DNA of 64,000 nucleotides from Metridium senile. Its lineage: Eukaryota; Cnidaria; Anthozoa; Actiniaria; Metridiidae. Below are positions 13,168-26,933 of the stretch, one piece after another; position 1 is the stretch's first letter, and each line of letters starts with the position of its first letter. The notes beneath the pieces are model-generated. The model was not told where the DNA came from, did not search any database, and worked only from the letters and a program-made list of their open reading frames with translations. Made by a program: the position numbers and the translations under genes. Location of the stretch: positions 5,463,465 through 5,527,464 of the forward strand of contig OX459101.1 of the NCBI GenBank assembly GCA_949775045.1, given 5' to 3'.

Positions 13168-16100
13168 CTCATTTCTGTTCTTTTAATTTCATTTACCTTA
13201 ATGTGTAAGTTATTAAGAATTTAGTGCACTGGGAAATGAAAAATGAGATGGAATGTACAAAGTTTGTTTTCAACTTTATTTTCCATTTCATAACTCTACC
13301 AAAAGTGCTTCATCCTTAAATGTCAAATAAGTTGCCATTAAAAGCTTATAGAAACTCATACCTATTTTGACCAACAATATACAGTCACTGACATTGGAAG
13401 TTTGTTGAAAATCATGAACTGGTCTATAAAGTATTTTTGTAAAAAGACCCTGCGAGGAGTCATATTCTAACATTTCCTGCATGGTACTATCACACCGGTT
13501 CAAAAGATGAACTTTGTTAGCACATTGACCACACCCTGCACTCATTAGGCCAAAAAAGCAGTGCATGCCGTCAATATTAAAATTGTTTCAAAATTAGACC
13601 AAAGTTATATTTTCTGAAAGCTCTTCCTCAAAAAACTCATTTCTGTTCTTTTAATTTCATTAATTTACCTTAATGTGTAAGTTATTGAGAATTTAGTGCA
13701 CTGGGAAATGAAAAATGAGATGGAATGTACAAAGTTTGTTTTCAACTTTATTTTCCATTTCATAACTCTACCAAAAGTGCTTCATCCTTAAATGTCAAAT
13801 AAGTTGCCATTAAAAGCTTATAGAAACTCATACCTATTTTGACCAACAATATAAAATGTACATGCAGTCACTGTGGAAGTTTGTTGAAAATCATGAACAG
13901 GTCTATAAGGTATTTTTGTAAGTAGACCCTGCGAGGAGTCATTCTTACATTTCCTGCATGCGGTACTATCACACCGGTTAAAAAGATGAAATTTGTTTGC
14001 ACTTGACCACACCCTGCACTCATTAGGCCAAAAAAGCAGTGCATGCCGTCAATATTAAAATTGTTTCAAAATTAGACCAAAGTTATATTTTCTGAAAGCT
14101 CTTGCTCACAAAACTCATTTCTGTTCTTTTAATTTCATTTACCTTAATGTGTAAGTTATTGAGAATTTAGTGCACTGGGAAATGAAAAATGAGATGGAAT
14201 GTACAAAGTTTGTTTTCAACTTTGTTTTCCATTTCATAACTCTACCAAAAGTGCTTCATCCTTAAATGTCAAATAAGTTGCCATTAAAAACTTATAGAAA
14301 CTCTTACCTATTTTGACAACAATATACAGTCACTGACATTGGAAGTTTGTTGAAAATCATGAACTGGTCTATAAAGTATTTTTGTAAAAAGACCCTGCGA
14401 GGAGTCATATTCTAACATTTCCTGCATGGTACTATCACACCGGTTAAAAAGATGAAATTTGTTTGCACTTGACCACACCCTGCACTCATTAGGCCAAAAA
14501 AGCAGTGCATGCCGTCAATATTAAAATTGTTTCAAAATTAGACCAAAGTTATATTTTCTGAAAGCTCTTGCTCACAAAACTCATTTCTGTTCTTTTAATT
14601 TCATTTACCTTAATGTGTAAGTTATTAAGAATTTAGTGCACTGGGAAATGAAAAATGAGATGGAATGTACAAAGTTTGTTTTCAACTTTATTTTCCATTT
14701 CATAACTCTACCAAAAGTGCTTCATCCTTAAATGTCAAATAAGTTGCCATTAAAAGGTTATAGAAACTCATACCTATTTTGACCAACAATATAAAATGTA
14801 CATGCAGTCGCTGTGGAAGTTTGTTGAAAATCATGAACAGGTCTATAAGGTATTTTTGTAAATAGACACTGCGAGGAGTCATTCTAACATTTCCTGCATG
14901 GTACTATCACACCGGTTCAAAAGATGAACTTTGTTAGCACATTGACCACACCCTGCACTCATTAGGCCAAAAAAGCAGTGCATGCCGTCAATATTAAAAT
15001 TGTTTCAAAATTAGACCAAAGTTATATTTTCTGAAAGCTCTTGCTCAAAAAACTCATTTCTGTTCTTTTAATTTCATTTACCTTAATGTGTAAGTTATTG
15101 AGAATTTAGTGCACTGGGAAATGAAAAATGAGATGGAATGTACAAAGTTTGTTTTCAACTTTGTTTTCCATTTCATAACTCTACCAAAAGTGCTTCATCC
15201 TTAAATGTCAAATAAGTTGCCATTAAAAACTTATAGAAACTCTTACCTATTTTGACAACAATATACAGTCACTGACATTGGAAGTTTGTTGAAAATCATG
15301 AACTGGTCTATAAAGTATTTTTGTAAAAAGACCCTGCGAGGAGTCATATTCTAACATTTCCTGCATGGTACTATCACACCGGTTAAAAAGATGAAATTTG
15401 TTTGCACTTGACCACACCCTGCACTCATTAGGCCAAAAAAGCAGTGCATGCCGTCAATATTAAAATTGTTTCAAAATTAGACCAAAGTTATATTTTCTGA
15501 AAGCTCTTGCTCACAAAACTCATTTCTGTTCTTTTAATTTCATTTACCTTAATGTGTAAGTTATTAAGAATTTAGTGCACTGGGAAATGAAAAATGAGAT
15601 GGAATGTACAAAGTTGGTTGTGCACTTTTTTTTCCATTTCATAACTCTACCAAAAGTGCTTCATCCTTAGATGTCAAATAAGTTGCCATTAAAAGCTTAT
15701 AGAAACTCATACCTATTTTGACCAACAATATAAAATGTACATGCAGTCGCTGTGGAAGTTTGTTGAAAATCATGAACAGGTCTATAAGGTATTTTTGTAA
15801 ATAGACACTGCGAGGAGTCATTCTAACATTTCCTGCATGGTACTATCACACCGGTTCAAAAGATGAACTTTGTTAGCACATTGACCACACCCTGCACTCA
15901 TTAGGCCAAAAAAGCAGTGCATGCCGTCAATATTAAAATTGTTTCAAAATTAGACCAAAGTTATATTTTCTGAAAGCTCTTGCTCAAAAAACTCATTTCT
16001 GTTCTTTTAATTTCATTTACCTTAATGTGTAAGTTATTGAGAATTTAGTGCACTGGGAAATGAAAAATGAGATGGAATGTACAAAGTTTGTTTTCAACTT

Positions 16101-18811
16101 TGTTTTCCATTTCATAACTCTACCAAAAGTGCTTCATCCTTAAATGTCAAATAAGTTGCCATTAAAAACTTATAGAAACTCTTACCTATTTTGACAACAA
16201 TATACAGTCACTGACATTGGAAGTTTGTTGAAAATCATGAACTGGTCTATAAAGTATTTTTGTAAAAAGACCCTGCGAGGAGTCATATTCTAACATTTCC
16301 TGCATGGTACTATCACACCGGTTAAAAAGATGAAATTTGTTTGCACTTGACCACACCCTGCACTCATTAGGCCAAAAAAGCAGTGCATGCCGTCAATATT
16401 AAAATTGTTTCAAAATTAGACCAAAGTTATATTTTCTGAAAGCTCTTGCTCACAAAACTCATTTCTGTTCTTTTAATTTCATTTACCTTAATGTGTAAGT
16501 TATTAAGAATTTAGTGCACTGGGAAATGAAAAATGAGATGGAATGTACAAAGTTTGTTTTCAACTTTATTTTCCATTTCATAACTCTACCAAAAGTGCTT
16601 CATCCTTAAATGTCAAATAAGTTGCCATTAAAAGGTTATAGAAACTCATACCTATTTTGACCAACAATATAAAATGTACATGCAGTCGCTGTGGAAGTTT
16701 GTTGAAAATCATGAACAGGTCTATAAGGTATTTTTGTAAATAGACACTGCGAGGAGTCATTCTAACATTTCCTGCATGGTACTATCACACCGGTTCAAAA
16801 GATGAACTTTGTTAGCACATTGACCACACCCTGCACTCATTAGGCCAAAAAAGCAGTGCATGCCGTCAATATTAAAATTGTTTCAAAATTAGACCAAAGT
16901 TATATTTTCTGAAAGCTCTTGCTCAAAAAACTCATTTCTGTTCTTTTAATTTCATTTACCTTAATGTGTAAGTTATTGAGAATTTAGTGCACTGGGAAAT
17001 GAAAAATGAGATGGAATATACAAAGTTTGTTTTCAACTTTATTTTCCATTTCATAACTCTACCAAAAGTGCTTTATCCTTAAATGTCAAATAAGTTGCCA
17101 TTAAAAGCTTATAGAAACTCATACCTATTTTGACCAACAATATAAAATGTACATGCAGTCACTGTGGAAGTTTGTTGAAAATCATGAACAGGTCTATAAG
17201 GTATTTTTGTAAATAGACCCTGCGAGGAGTCATTCTAACATTTCCTGCATGGTACTATCACACCGGTTCAAAAGCTGAACTTTGTTAGCACATTGACCAC
17301 ACCCTGCACTCATTAGGCCAAAAAAGCAGTGGATGCTGTCAATATTAAAATTGTTTCAAAATTAGACCAAAGTTATATTTTCTGAAAGCTCTTGCTCAAA
17401 AAACTCATTTCTGTTCTTTTAATTTCATTTACCTTAATGTGTAAGTTATTGAGAATTTAGTGCACTGGGAAATGAAAAATGAGATGGAATATACAAAGTT
17501 TGTTTTCAACTTTATTTTCCATTTCATAACTCTACCAAAAGTGCTTCATCCTTAAATGTCAAATAAGTTGCCATTAAAAGCTTATAGAAACTCTTACCTA
17601 TTTTGACAACAATATACAGTCACTGACATTGGAAGTTTGTTGAAAATCATGAACTGGTCTATAAAGTATTTTTGTAAAAAGACCCTGGAAGGAGTCATAT
17701 TCTATAACATTTCCTGCATGGTACTATCACACCGGTTCAAAAGATGAACTTTGTTAGCACATTGACCACACCCTGCACTCATTAGGCCAAAAAAGCAGTG
17801 CATGCCGTCAATATTAAAATTGTTTCAAAATTAGACCAAAGTTATATTTTCTGAAAGCTCTTGCTCAAAAAACTCATTTCTGTTCTTTTAATTTCATTTA
17901 CCTTAATGTGTAAGTTATTGAGAATTTAGTGCACTGGGAAATGAAAAATGAGATGGAATGTACAAAGTTTGTTTTCAACTTTGTTTTCCATTTCATAACT
18001 CTACCAAAAGTGCTTCATCCTTAAATGTCAAATAAGTTGCCATTAAAAACTTATAGAAACTCTTACCTATTTTGACAACAATATACAGTCACTGACATTG
18101 GAAGTTTGTTGAAAATCATGAACTGGTCTATAAAGTATTTTTGTAAAAAGACCCTGCGAGGAGTCATATTCTAACATTTCCTGCATGGTACTATCACACC
18201 GGTTAAAAAGATGAAATTTGTTTGCACTTGACCACACCCTGCACTCATTAGGCCAAAAAAGCAGTGCATGCCGTCAATATTAAAATTGTTTCAAAATTAG
18301 ACCAAAGTTATATTTTCTGAAAGCTCTTGCTCACAAAACTCATTTCTGTTCTTTTAATTTCATTTACCTTAATGTGTAAGTTATTAAGAATTTAGTGCAC
18401 TGGGAAATGAAAAATGAGATGGAATGTACAAAGTTGGTTGTGCACTTTTTTTTCCATTTCATAACTCTACCAAAAGTGCTTCATCCTTAGATGTCAAATA
18501 AGTTGCCATTAAAAGCTTATAGAAACTCATACCTATTTTGACCAACAATATAAAATGTACATGCAGTCGCTGTGGAAGTTTGTTGAAAATCATGAACAGG
18601 TCTATAAGGTATTTTTGTAAATAGACACTGCGAGGAGTCATTCTAACATTTCCTGCATGGTACTATCACACCGGTTCAAAAGATGAACTTTGTTAGCACA
18701 TTGACCACACCCTGCACTCATTAGGCCAAAAAAGCAGTGCATGCCGTCAATATTAAAATTGTTTCAAAATTAGACCAAAGTTATATTTTCTGAAAGCTCT
18801 TGCTCAAAAAA
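13168..18811. repeat. Satellite HOR copy 3, 12 of 13 monomers
   Basis: The copy follows copies 1 and 2 through the SKDE-type monomer at 18,459. The next junction then reads cttgctc, not the cttcctc seen at the equivalent place near 6,580 and 12,690. The 13th monomer is replaced by a repeat of an internal block of the same HOR. Confidence 0.88.
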
Positions 18812-20690
18812 CTCATTTCTGTTCTTTTAATTTCATTTACCTTAATGTGTAAGTTATTGAGAATTTAGTGCACTGGGAAATGAAAAATGAGATGGAATGT
18901 ACAAAGTTTGTTTTCAACTTTGTTTTCCATTTCATAACTCTACCAAAAGTGCTTCATCCTTAAATGTCAAATAAGTTGCCATTAAAAACTTATAGAAACT
19001 CTTACCTATTTTGACAACAATATACAGTCACTGACATTGGAAGTTTGTTGAAAATCATGAACTGGTCTATAAAGTATTTTTGTAAAAAGACCCTGCGAGG
19101 AGTCATATTCTAACATTTCCTGCATGGTACTATCACACCGGTTAAAAAGATGAAATTTGTTTGCACTTGACCACACCCTGCACTCATTAGGCCAAAAAAG
19201 CAGTGCATGCCGTCAATATTAAAATTGTTTCAAAATTAGACCAAAGTTATATTTTCTGAAAGCTCTTGCTCACAAAACTCATTTCTGTTCTTTTAATTTC
19301 ATTTACCTTAATGTGTAAGTTATTAAGAATTTAGTGCACTGGGAAATGAAAAATGAGATGGAATGTACAAAGTTTGTTTTCAACTTTATTTTCCATTTCA
19401 TAACTCTACCAAAAGTGCTTCATCCTTAAATGTCAAATAAGTTGCCATTAAAAGGTTATAGAAACTCATACCTATTTTGACCAACAATATAAAATGTACA
19501 TGCAGTCGCTGTGGAAGTTTGTTGAAAATCATGAACAGGTCTATAAGGTATTTTTGTAAATAGACACTGCGAGGAGTCATTCTAACATTTCCTGCATGGT
19601 ACTATCACACCGGTTCAAAAGATGAACTTTGTTAGCACATTGACCACACCCTGCACTCATTAGGCCAAAAAAGCAGTGCATGCCGTCAATATTAAAATTG
19701 TTTCAAAATTAGACCAAAGTTATATTTTCTGAAAGCTCTTGCTCAAAAAACTCATTTCTGTTCTTTTAATTTCATTTACCTTAATGTGTAAGTTATTGAG
19801 AATTTAGTGCACTGGGAAATGAAAAATGAGATGGAATATACAAAGTTTGTTTTCAACTTTATTTTCCATTTCATAACTCTACCAAAAGTGCTTTATCCTT
19901 AAATGTCAAATAAGTTGCCATTAAAAGCTTATAGAAACTCATACCTATTTTGACCAACAATATAAAATGTACATGCAGTCACTGTGGAAGTTTGTTGAAA
20001 ATCATGAACAGGTCTATAAGGTATTTTTGTAAATAGACCCTGCGAGGAGTCATTCTAACATTTCCTGCATGGTACTATCACACCGGTTCAAAAGCTGAAC
20101 TTTGTTAGCACATTGACCACACCCTGCACTCATTAGGCCAAAAAAGCAGTGGATGCTGTCAATATTAAAATTGTTTCAAAATTAGACCAAAGTTATATTT
20201 TCTGAAAGCTCTTGCTCAAAAAACTCATTTCTGTTCTTTTAATTTCATTTACCTTAATGTGTAAGTTATTGAGAATTTAGTGCACTGGGAAATGAAAAAT
20301 GAGATGGAATATACAAAGTTTGTTTTCAACTTTATTTTCCATTTCATAACTCTACCAAAAGTGCTTCATCCTTAAATGTCAAATAAGTTGCCATTAAAAG
20401 CTTATAGAAACTCTTACCTATTTTGACAACAATATACAGTCACTGACATTGGAAGTTTGTTGAAAATCATGAACTGGTCTATAAAGTATTTTTGTAAAAA
20501 GACCCTGGAAGGAGTCATATTCTATAACATTTCCTGCATGGTACTATCACACCGGTTCAAAAGATGAACTTTGTTAGCACATTGACCACACCCTGCACTC
20601 ATTAGGCCAAAAAAGCAATGCATGCCGTCAATATTAAAATTGTTTCAAAATAGACCAAAGTTACATTTTCTGAAAGCTAGAGTTGCTCAA
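18812..20690. repeat. Four-monomer block duplicating HOR monomers at 3,772-5,652
   Basis: The order of variants (FYNLL frame, then the ggatgctgtc monomer, then the ccctggaagg monomer) matches positions 3,772 onward, offset by 15,040 bp. That offset is 32 monomers and not a multiple of 6,110. The last monomer begins to diverge (gcaatgcatgcc, a lost base near 20,650). Confidence 0.85.
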
Positions 20691-21189
20691 AAAACTCATT
20701 TCTGTTCTTTTTATGTCAATTACCTTAATGTTTAAACAGTTATTGAGAATTTAGTGTACTGGGAAATGAAAAATGAGATGGAATGTACAAAGTTTGTTTT
20801 CAACTTTATTTTCCATTTCATAACTCTACCAAAAGTGCTTCATCCTTAAATGTCAAATAAGTTGCCATTAAAAGGTTATAGAAACTCATACCTATTTTGA
20901 CCAACAATATAAAATGTACATGCAGTCACTGTGGAAGTTTGTTGATAATCATGAACAGGTCTATAAAGTATTTTTGTAAGTAGACCCTGCGAGTAGTCAT
21001 TCTAACATTTCCTGCATGGTACTATCACACCGGTTCAAAAGATGAACTTTGTTTGCACTTGACCACACCCTGCACTCACTAAGCCAAAAAAGCAGTGCAT
21101 TTCGTCAATATTAAATTGTTTCAAAATTAGACCAAAGTTACATTTTCTGAAAGCTCTTGCTCAAAAAATTCATTTCTGTTCTTTTTATT
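20691..21189 (+). repeat. Diverged edge monomer of the satellite (left arm of palindrome)
   Basis: This is one forward-oriented monomer with scattered substitutions and small indels relative to the main array, for example tgtttaaacagttattg, tttcgtcaata and cactaagcc. Such decay is typical of the edge of a homogenised array. It forms the left arm of an inverted repeat centred near 21,195. Confidence 0.85.
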
Positions 21190-21200
21190 TCATTTCATTT

Positions 21201-21889
21201 AATAAAAAGAACAGAAATGAGTTTTTTGAGCAAGAGCTTTCAGAAAATGTAACTTTGGTCTAATTTTGAAACAATTTTAATATTGACGGCATGCACTGCT
21301 TTTTTGGCCTAGTGAGTGCAGGGTGTGGTCAATGTGCTAACAAAGTTCAGCTTTTGAACCGGTGTGATAGTACCATGCAGGAAATGTTAGAATATGACTC
21401 CTCGCAGGGTCTTTTTACAAAAATACTTTATAGACCAGTTCATGATTTTCAACAAACTTCCAATGTCAGTGACTGTATATTGTTGTCAAAATAGGTAAGA
21501 GTTTCTATAAGCTTTTAATGGCAACTTATTTGACATCTAAGGATGAAGCACTTTTGGTAGAGTTATGAAATGGAAAATAAAGTTAACAACAACCTTTGTA
21601 CATTCCATCTCATTTTTCATTTCCCAGTACACTAAATTCTCAATAACTGTTTAGACATTAAGGTAAATGAAATAAAAAGAACAGAAATGAGTTTTTTGAT
21701 CTGCCTGCCATATTTTTATTCACACTGTAATGGCAACTGATTTTACATCAAAGGATGAAGCAATACTGGCAGAGTCATGCAATGGAAGAAAAAGTGGACT
21801 GTAAGTTGTGTACATTCCATCTCAATTCTCATTTCCCGGTACACTTAATTCTCAATAACTTTTGACATATAATAGATAATGAGATAAAA
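21201..21889 (-). repeat. Inverted satellite monomer plus a decayed partial monomer
   Basis: The sequence from 21,201 is the reverse complement of a satellite monomer, ending near 21,700. A second, much more diverged inverted partial monomer follows to about 21,889. It still holds the GGATGAAGCA, CATTCCATCTCA and TCTCAATAACTTTTGACAT blocks but lacks the central part. The plus-strand open frame at 21,291-21,494 is the same repeat frame seen on the minus strand in the array. Confidence 0.88.
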
Positions 21890-23851
21890 GGAATTGATGT
21901 CTAGCTCTTGTTCTGAAACATGTTTGGTTTATCCCTACCAGCCGTCTCAACACCTGATGATGAACGTCTGTTTTTTTGTAATATATCTCTTTTCACCTTC
22001 CTTTTATATAATTTTCATCATAATATACAATTCCATTATAGCTGTTACCAGATGCGTGTATCCTGCTTGAGCTCAAACCCGCTTGCTCCATATTATTCAC
22101 ATTAACCACTTGTTCAAGTTTAAATGCTTTATTACCCATTATCAATTCACATGCACTTTCCTAACCTACATCTCTTCCCTATTTGCTATCATTAATACTT
22201 AAACACGTTCCTGTCACACCAATAAATCAATAAATATTACAATTACAATTATCAAATAACCCAATCTTCTTAGTTAATACATCCATTGATATAGAATTTA
22301 AATAAATACACTGCCCTCTTTGAGACATTGTAAAATGCTATTACTGTTATATTACTGTTGTTATGATTATTCTTTCCATACTGCACTATAAGTGCCTTTT
22401 AGTTTTATTTCAATTTTCAATATATTATCTCCTCTCCTCTATATACACATATGGCTCAATTTCAATCCCAGACAAATAAATCATGTACATATGCCCACTA
22501 TTACAGTCTCCTCTTTATTACCCATATAAATTAGCATTTTGGTTGCAGTTTTCCTCCCTATATAAACTTGGCTTTCTAAATTACAGTTCTACTCTAGTGA
22601 ATGTCCCTTAATGCAGTTCTATCCCTTCTAATAAATCTGCGTGGACTAGTAGCGCGAAAAACATTTTTATATTGTATCTTAGAACATAAAACATTTTCTA
22701 ACTTAATTCCATTACACTAGAACACACATATATAGGCATTGGCATCTCGTTTTATTGACAATTATTGAAGATCAAGTTAATGAAAAAAAGTTTACAAGTT
22801 ACACAACGTGGTGTACAGAGAGATACCTTTGAGTATCTACTTTAACAAACTAGCCCTATTTATACAATTAGTATTCATTCCATATCGTTAGAAAATACAT
22901 TAATGCTTTTTTTTATTCATTCTCAGTCATTGTTACAAATAATATAAATAATATTTCTAAAATTACAATAATTAGGTAAGTGTAAAAATGATTAAGAATA
23001 GCAGTCTAGAAAAAGCATGATATACTTATAGAGTATAGACCCCCTGGTATAAAACTACATTGATTTAAAATACAAATTGTAGATAAAATATTCAAATTAT
23101 CGATTGGTATAATAATTAGTAAATTGATAATTGCACTCTATGATTTGTAATTAGATTTATGAATTGTAACAAATATAATGTTCTATTTCACTTAAAATGA
23201 ATCGAGTTACATAATTTCAAATATATTTTAATTCTCATTGATATATTTTAATAATAGTTCTTCTTTAATTATTATTTTTTAATTCTATTAATAGTGTTGC
23301 AATGGACTTGTAATTTTTTTTTATTTGTTCCATATTAACGGTCGCATATAAGAAATTGAAAATTGACTAAGCTTAGTTTTTCTTGAAACAGCTAGTATGA
23401 TAATTAGATGATTGCCTTGTGTTATGACAATGAATTTCAGAGTTTAGTTTAAAAAATGGTCTGAATGTTTCAGATAGCTGACAAGTATTTAAAAGATACA
23501 TTTATTTAAGGAAGCATATGTTAAGTGTAGTTATGTCTTCTATTTTGAGAATGGACTCCTAAGAGTAGAAGAGTGGGATAGTGTGAGCATAATATGATAA
23601 ATTTTATAGTTATAAATCTTATGACTTTTTTTAAGTTATCTGAAGCGTTTCTCAAGCGTATATTAACTCTAGCCGAAACAACCCTGCAAGTAGATCAATT
23701 ATAGTACATATAGTAAGAACATTGTAGTCCATGCTGTAAACAAAGTTTACAATATATATTAATTAAAATACGGTCCCATAAGATGGAAAGACACTTTGTG
23801 CTTTGTTTTGTCGCTCTATAAAATCAAGATAATTAAGGTACTGTCAATAAA
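21890..23851. other. AT-rich intergenic stretch, no gene recognised
   Basis: Only short open frames occur, with no recognisable protein or splice structure. The sequence is AT-rich with many short A and T runs. It lies between the satellite edge and the DNA transposon at 23,852. Confidence 0.6.
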
Positions 23852-25424
23852 CAGGGATTCTGGCATTATGCGGAGGAAAAATCAAAATTATGCGGAATTT
23901 TTTCGGAAGATTATGCGGACCAAACGATAAATTATGCGGAAAATTATGCGGGATGACGTAATCGCTTTTAAAAAACTTAAAATAAAACTAATTCAATTAC
24001 TTTAGCTGTCCTATTTCGGTTCTTTTTTACACATAAATGTCATATCATTCGTTTTTTATCAATAATTCAAACTAATAACAACACTAAACCAAAAGAACTA
24101 ACGATTTCCGTCAACCTCGTCCCCAGGGCCTTCTCGGCCGACTCCAATTCAAGATGGCGGTCGTCGGGGAGAAGACCATGGTGTAGGCTGCAATAAGACG
24201 ATTTTTGATTGGCCGTTGGAAATGACGTCATAGTGTTTCTTAAAAGCTTTTTTATTGGATTAGCGTTAACAATGCATTGATACCAAAATGGAGCAAAATG
24301 GAGTAATAACAAGGTAGTAGTTTAATATTTATAGTTTTCGTTTTTTTTAACGCTGTTTAACGATTGTTGAATAGTAACTGAAAGAACCTTATTGCTGTTT
24401 ATATGATAACTTATGTTCAAAGGAATTTATTTGTGGAAATATATAAGCTTAGCTTACTAGATTCAAAAACTATCGAACGGAAAGACACGAGCAACTGCAT
24501 TCTAGCAAAATGATATATTTTATAGTCAGTTCGATCTAAGCCAGTACATTCTTTATTTATTGTACAGTTTGTACACATTCTGAGACTGTGATCAAGAAAT
24601 GAATATTCATTTGTTGTTGATTGAATGCTTTCGGACTCTTGCTTTCATGGGATTTAAAGATTATCCTCCACTGCATGAATACATTTTTGTAAAAAAGTTG
24701 ACACATTTATACTTAATAAATGAATTGAACGTTTTATAGATTAGTATAGTAATTTTATATCTTTGGGTATGGATAATGTCATCAATGTTAAATAATATAT
24801 TTTAAAATGCACTGTGACAATACAATCTTTATGTAACTTAAACATTTGACATTTTCCATATCCCACGACATAAGAACATAGCTGTTAGCAAAAGCATATA
24901 CTGTCAAGTTGCAAATTAATTTGTCATTAATCATTATGTTTACAACTATAGTGAGTTTCTATTGTTATTTTATTTGTAAATCCCAGTCCCAGTGCATCCA
25001 ATCCCCTTTTCCATATCAAAAATAAGGCCAATCCCAGCTCCCATTTTATCCCTTCAGGACCCCTATAGTGCTCAAAGATGTGAATGCAAGCACCACTTTT
25101 TGTGAATCAGCATAAAACCAAAAATTATGAAAAACACCTAAATCATTGCAAGAATATTTTCATACAAAGAAAGAACATTAGTGATTTAGTGAGAAATGAA
25201 TTCATTTCATTACTGAGACAAAAGAATTATGAATTATTATAATAATGAATTATTTTAATTTCCCACCAAATCACAAATGTACCTGCACAAGGTGTAAATT
25301 GCCATTGACTATCCCGAAATACCCAAACCTATTTTGCCAAACTTGTGAAAATTAAGTCAGGTTTTACACACATAAAAAATCACATTTTTAATGTCTCAAT
25401 CTTCTAGCTGGACATGTGTGCCCT

Positions 25425-25590
25425 ACTAATGGGGGAGACTCAGAAACACACTCACCACCGCTACGTTTAATATTTTGCACACAACTCTGCTCACATGTTC
25501 ATTTTTGCTGAGGGAGGAAAACCGGATAACCCAGATAAAAACCTTTGTGGCATAGGAGAGAAAAACACATCAAATAAACACATGTATAAT
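25425..25590 (-). repeat. SINE-like dispersed repeat fragment (copy 1)
   Basis: This segment shares 'tgctcacatgttcatttttg' and the block gagggaggaaaacc.gataaccc with 51,640-51,832, where the tRNA-like head is still present. Here the head is missing, so it is a fragment. It lies inside the transposon at 23,852-27,292. Confidence 0.6.
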
Positions 25591-26781
25591 TTTGGTGTGT
25601 TGGCTATATATAGTTCAAACTTTTATTATTAATTTTTATGCTTATGTTTTAATAGCTAAAACATACTCATAGCAATTTATTAGCTATTACGAAACTAACA
25701 TTTTGCCAGTAATAAACAATATTCAACTAATGATGTTCTTGTATTTTTTTACTTTAAATATAACAGCAGTCCACTTTAAATTTGTTCATTTTCCAGTGTT
25801 ATTCTGCAATATTACAGGATGCAGACACCCTGTTATCTCATAGTAAATTTATTGATGCCTGTATTAAGTCAATATCTGGTAAATGAAAACATAAAATGAA
25901 ACACCCTGGTGTCAATTAAAAAACAACAAGATATGTTTATTAGATGTAACCCTAAAATAATAAAAACACAACTTACTACTATTGCAATCCAAGCAGATGA
26001 TTGTCCCACAATTATCTAAATATTATAATATTATCCTTTTTTAAAAGTGGACAACCAAGCTCAGTATTAAGCCAATTACCCTCACATATTGCCAACCATT
26101 TAATTTTTTTTATACTGACATTTGATTTTCTTTTGCAGTCATTAAAGTGCATGCACTCAGCTTACTGTAATAATGAGGTTTTTAATTGTTTACTTAAATA
26201 ATAATTGAGAATAAATGTCAATTGAAACAGAAACTTGTACACATTAAAGCTGTCCATTGAATTAATCATATCAGTTTTTAATAGTGATATATAGTTAAAC
26301 ATGTACTATACAGCCAGTAAAGATAAGATAAAAGATTCAACTAGTCTGATCCACATACTTTGAAATATAACACCCGGCCCATGTCAACTTCAGCATGTGT
26401 TTCTTTCCATATAGGGAATGTTCGACATAGTTGCTCAGCACTGCACAAGAAATATACTCACATTCATCAACAATAATTGACTCTATTAGCTTCAAAATAA
26501 ATCCTGTGCTAGACTGTCAATAGGGGTCAATAGAACCAAATCTTCTCTGATTCGAACTATTCCAATGGCTAAATAAACACAAGCATCGGATTGCCATGTG
26601 ATCTGATTATATATAACAAGATTTTCGTAAGTATAAACGCCAAATTCACTTGAGGTTATTATCTTTTGGTTCTAAATGCACCGATTAACTCCATAACTTT
26701 CAATCGCCGGCAGCCATTTTGTTTTTAATTTTCAAAGGACTAACGCATGCGCAGTTTTATTTGGCAGCCATTTTGTTTAGT

Positions 26782-26911
26782 AAACACGTGATCAAAATCT
26801 CCACAGATCGTGGAGATTTTGGTCACGTGTTTCCAGCCTACACCAGGGTCTTCTCCCCGACGACCGCCATCTTGAATTGGAGTCGGCCGAGAAGGCCCTG
26901 GGGACGAGGTT
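26782..26911. repeat. Short palindrome and right arm of the internal inverted repeat
   Basis: AAACACGTGATCAAAATCTC pairs with GAGATTTTGGTCACGTGTTT across a short loop (26,782-26,832). The adjoining segment to 26,911 is the reverse complement of about 24,111-24,190, both containing CCGCCATCTTGAATTGGAGT or its complement. The internal inverted repeat suggests a nested element or a second, subterminal TIR. Confidence 0.7.
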
Positions 26912-26933
26912 GGATTTCCGTTAATTAAACGTT

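Larger units (their letters stand above)
1..20690. repeat. Tandem satellite array, ~470-bp monomers in higher-order repeats
   Basis: About 44 head-to-tail monomers of 463-477 bp fill this stretch. Each carries recognisable blocks such as CTCATTTCTGTTCTTTTAAT, GTGCACTGGGAAATGAAAAA and CACACCGGTT. Two main monomer classes can be told apart. One has 'accaacaatataaaatgtac' in the middle; the other has 'acaacaatatacagtcactg'. They tend to alternate, giving a ~939-bp dimer spacing. Selected variants recur exactly every 6,110 bp (13 monomers), which defines a higher-order repeat. Short minus-strand open frames of 60, 64 and 92 codons recur with the monomers. They are frames of the repeat and I do not call them genes. 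The array runs off the left edge of the window. Confidence 0.97.

Noticed and set aside
1..20690. Recurring 60-, 64- and 92-codon minus-strand open frames in the satellite
   Set aside because: They recur only because the monomer recurs. Variant monomers break the frame, and no codon-level constraint or recognised domain is visible.
1..20690. CRISPR array
   Set aside because: The repeats are ~470 bp, contiguous and without unique spacers, in a eukaryotic context.
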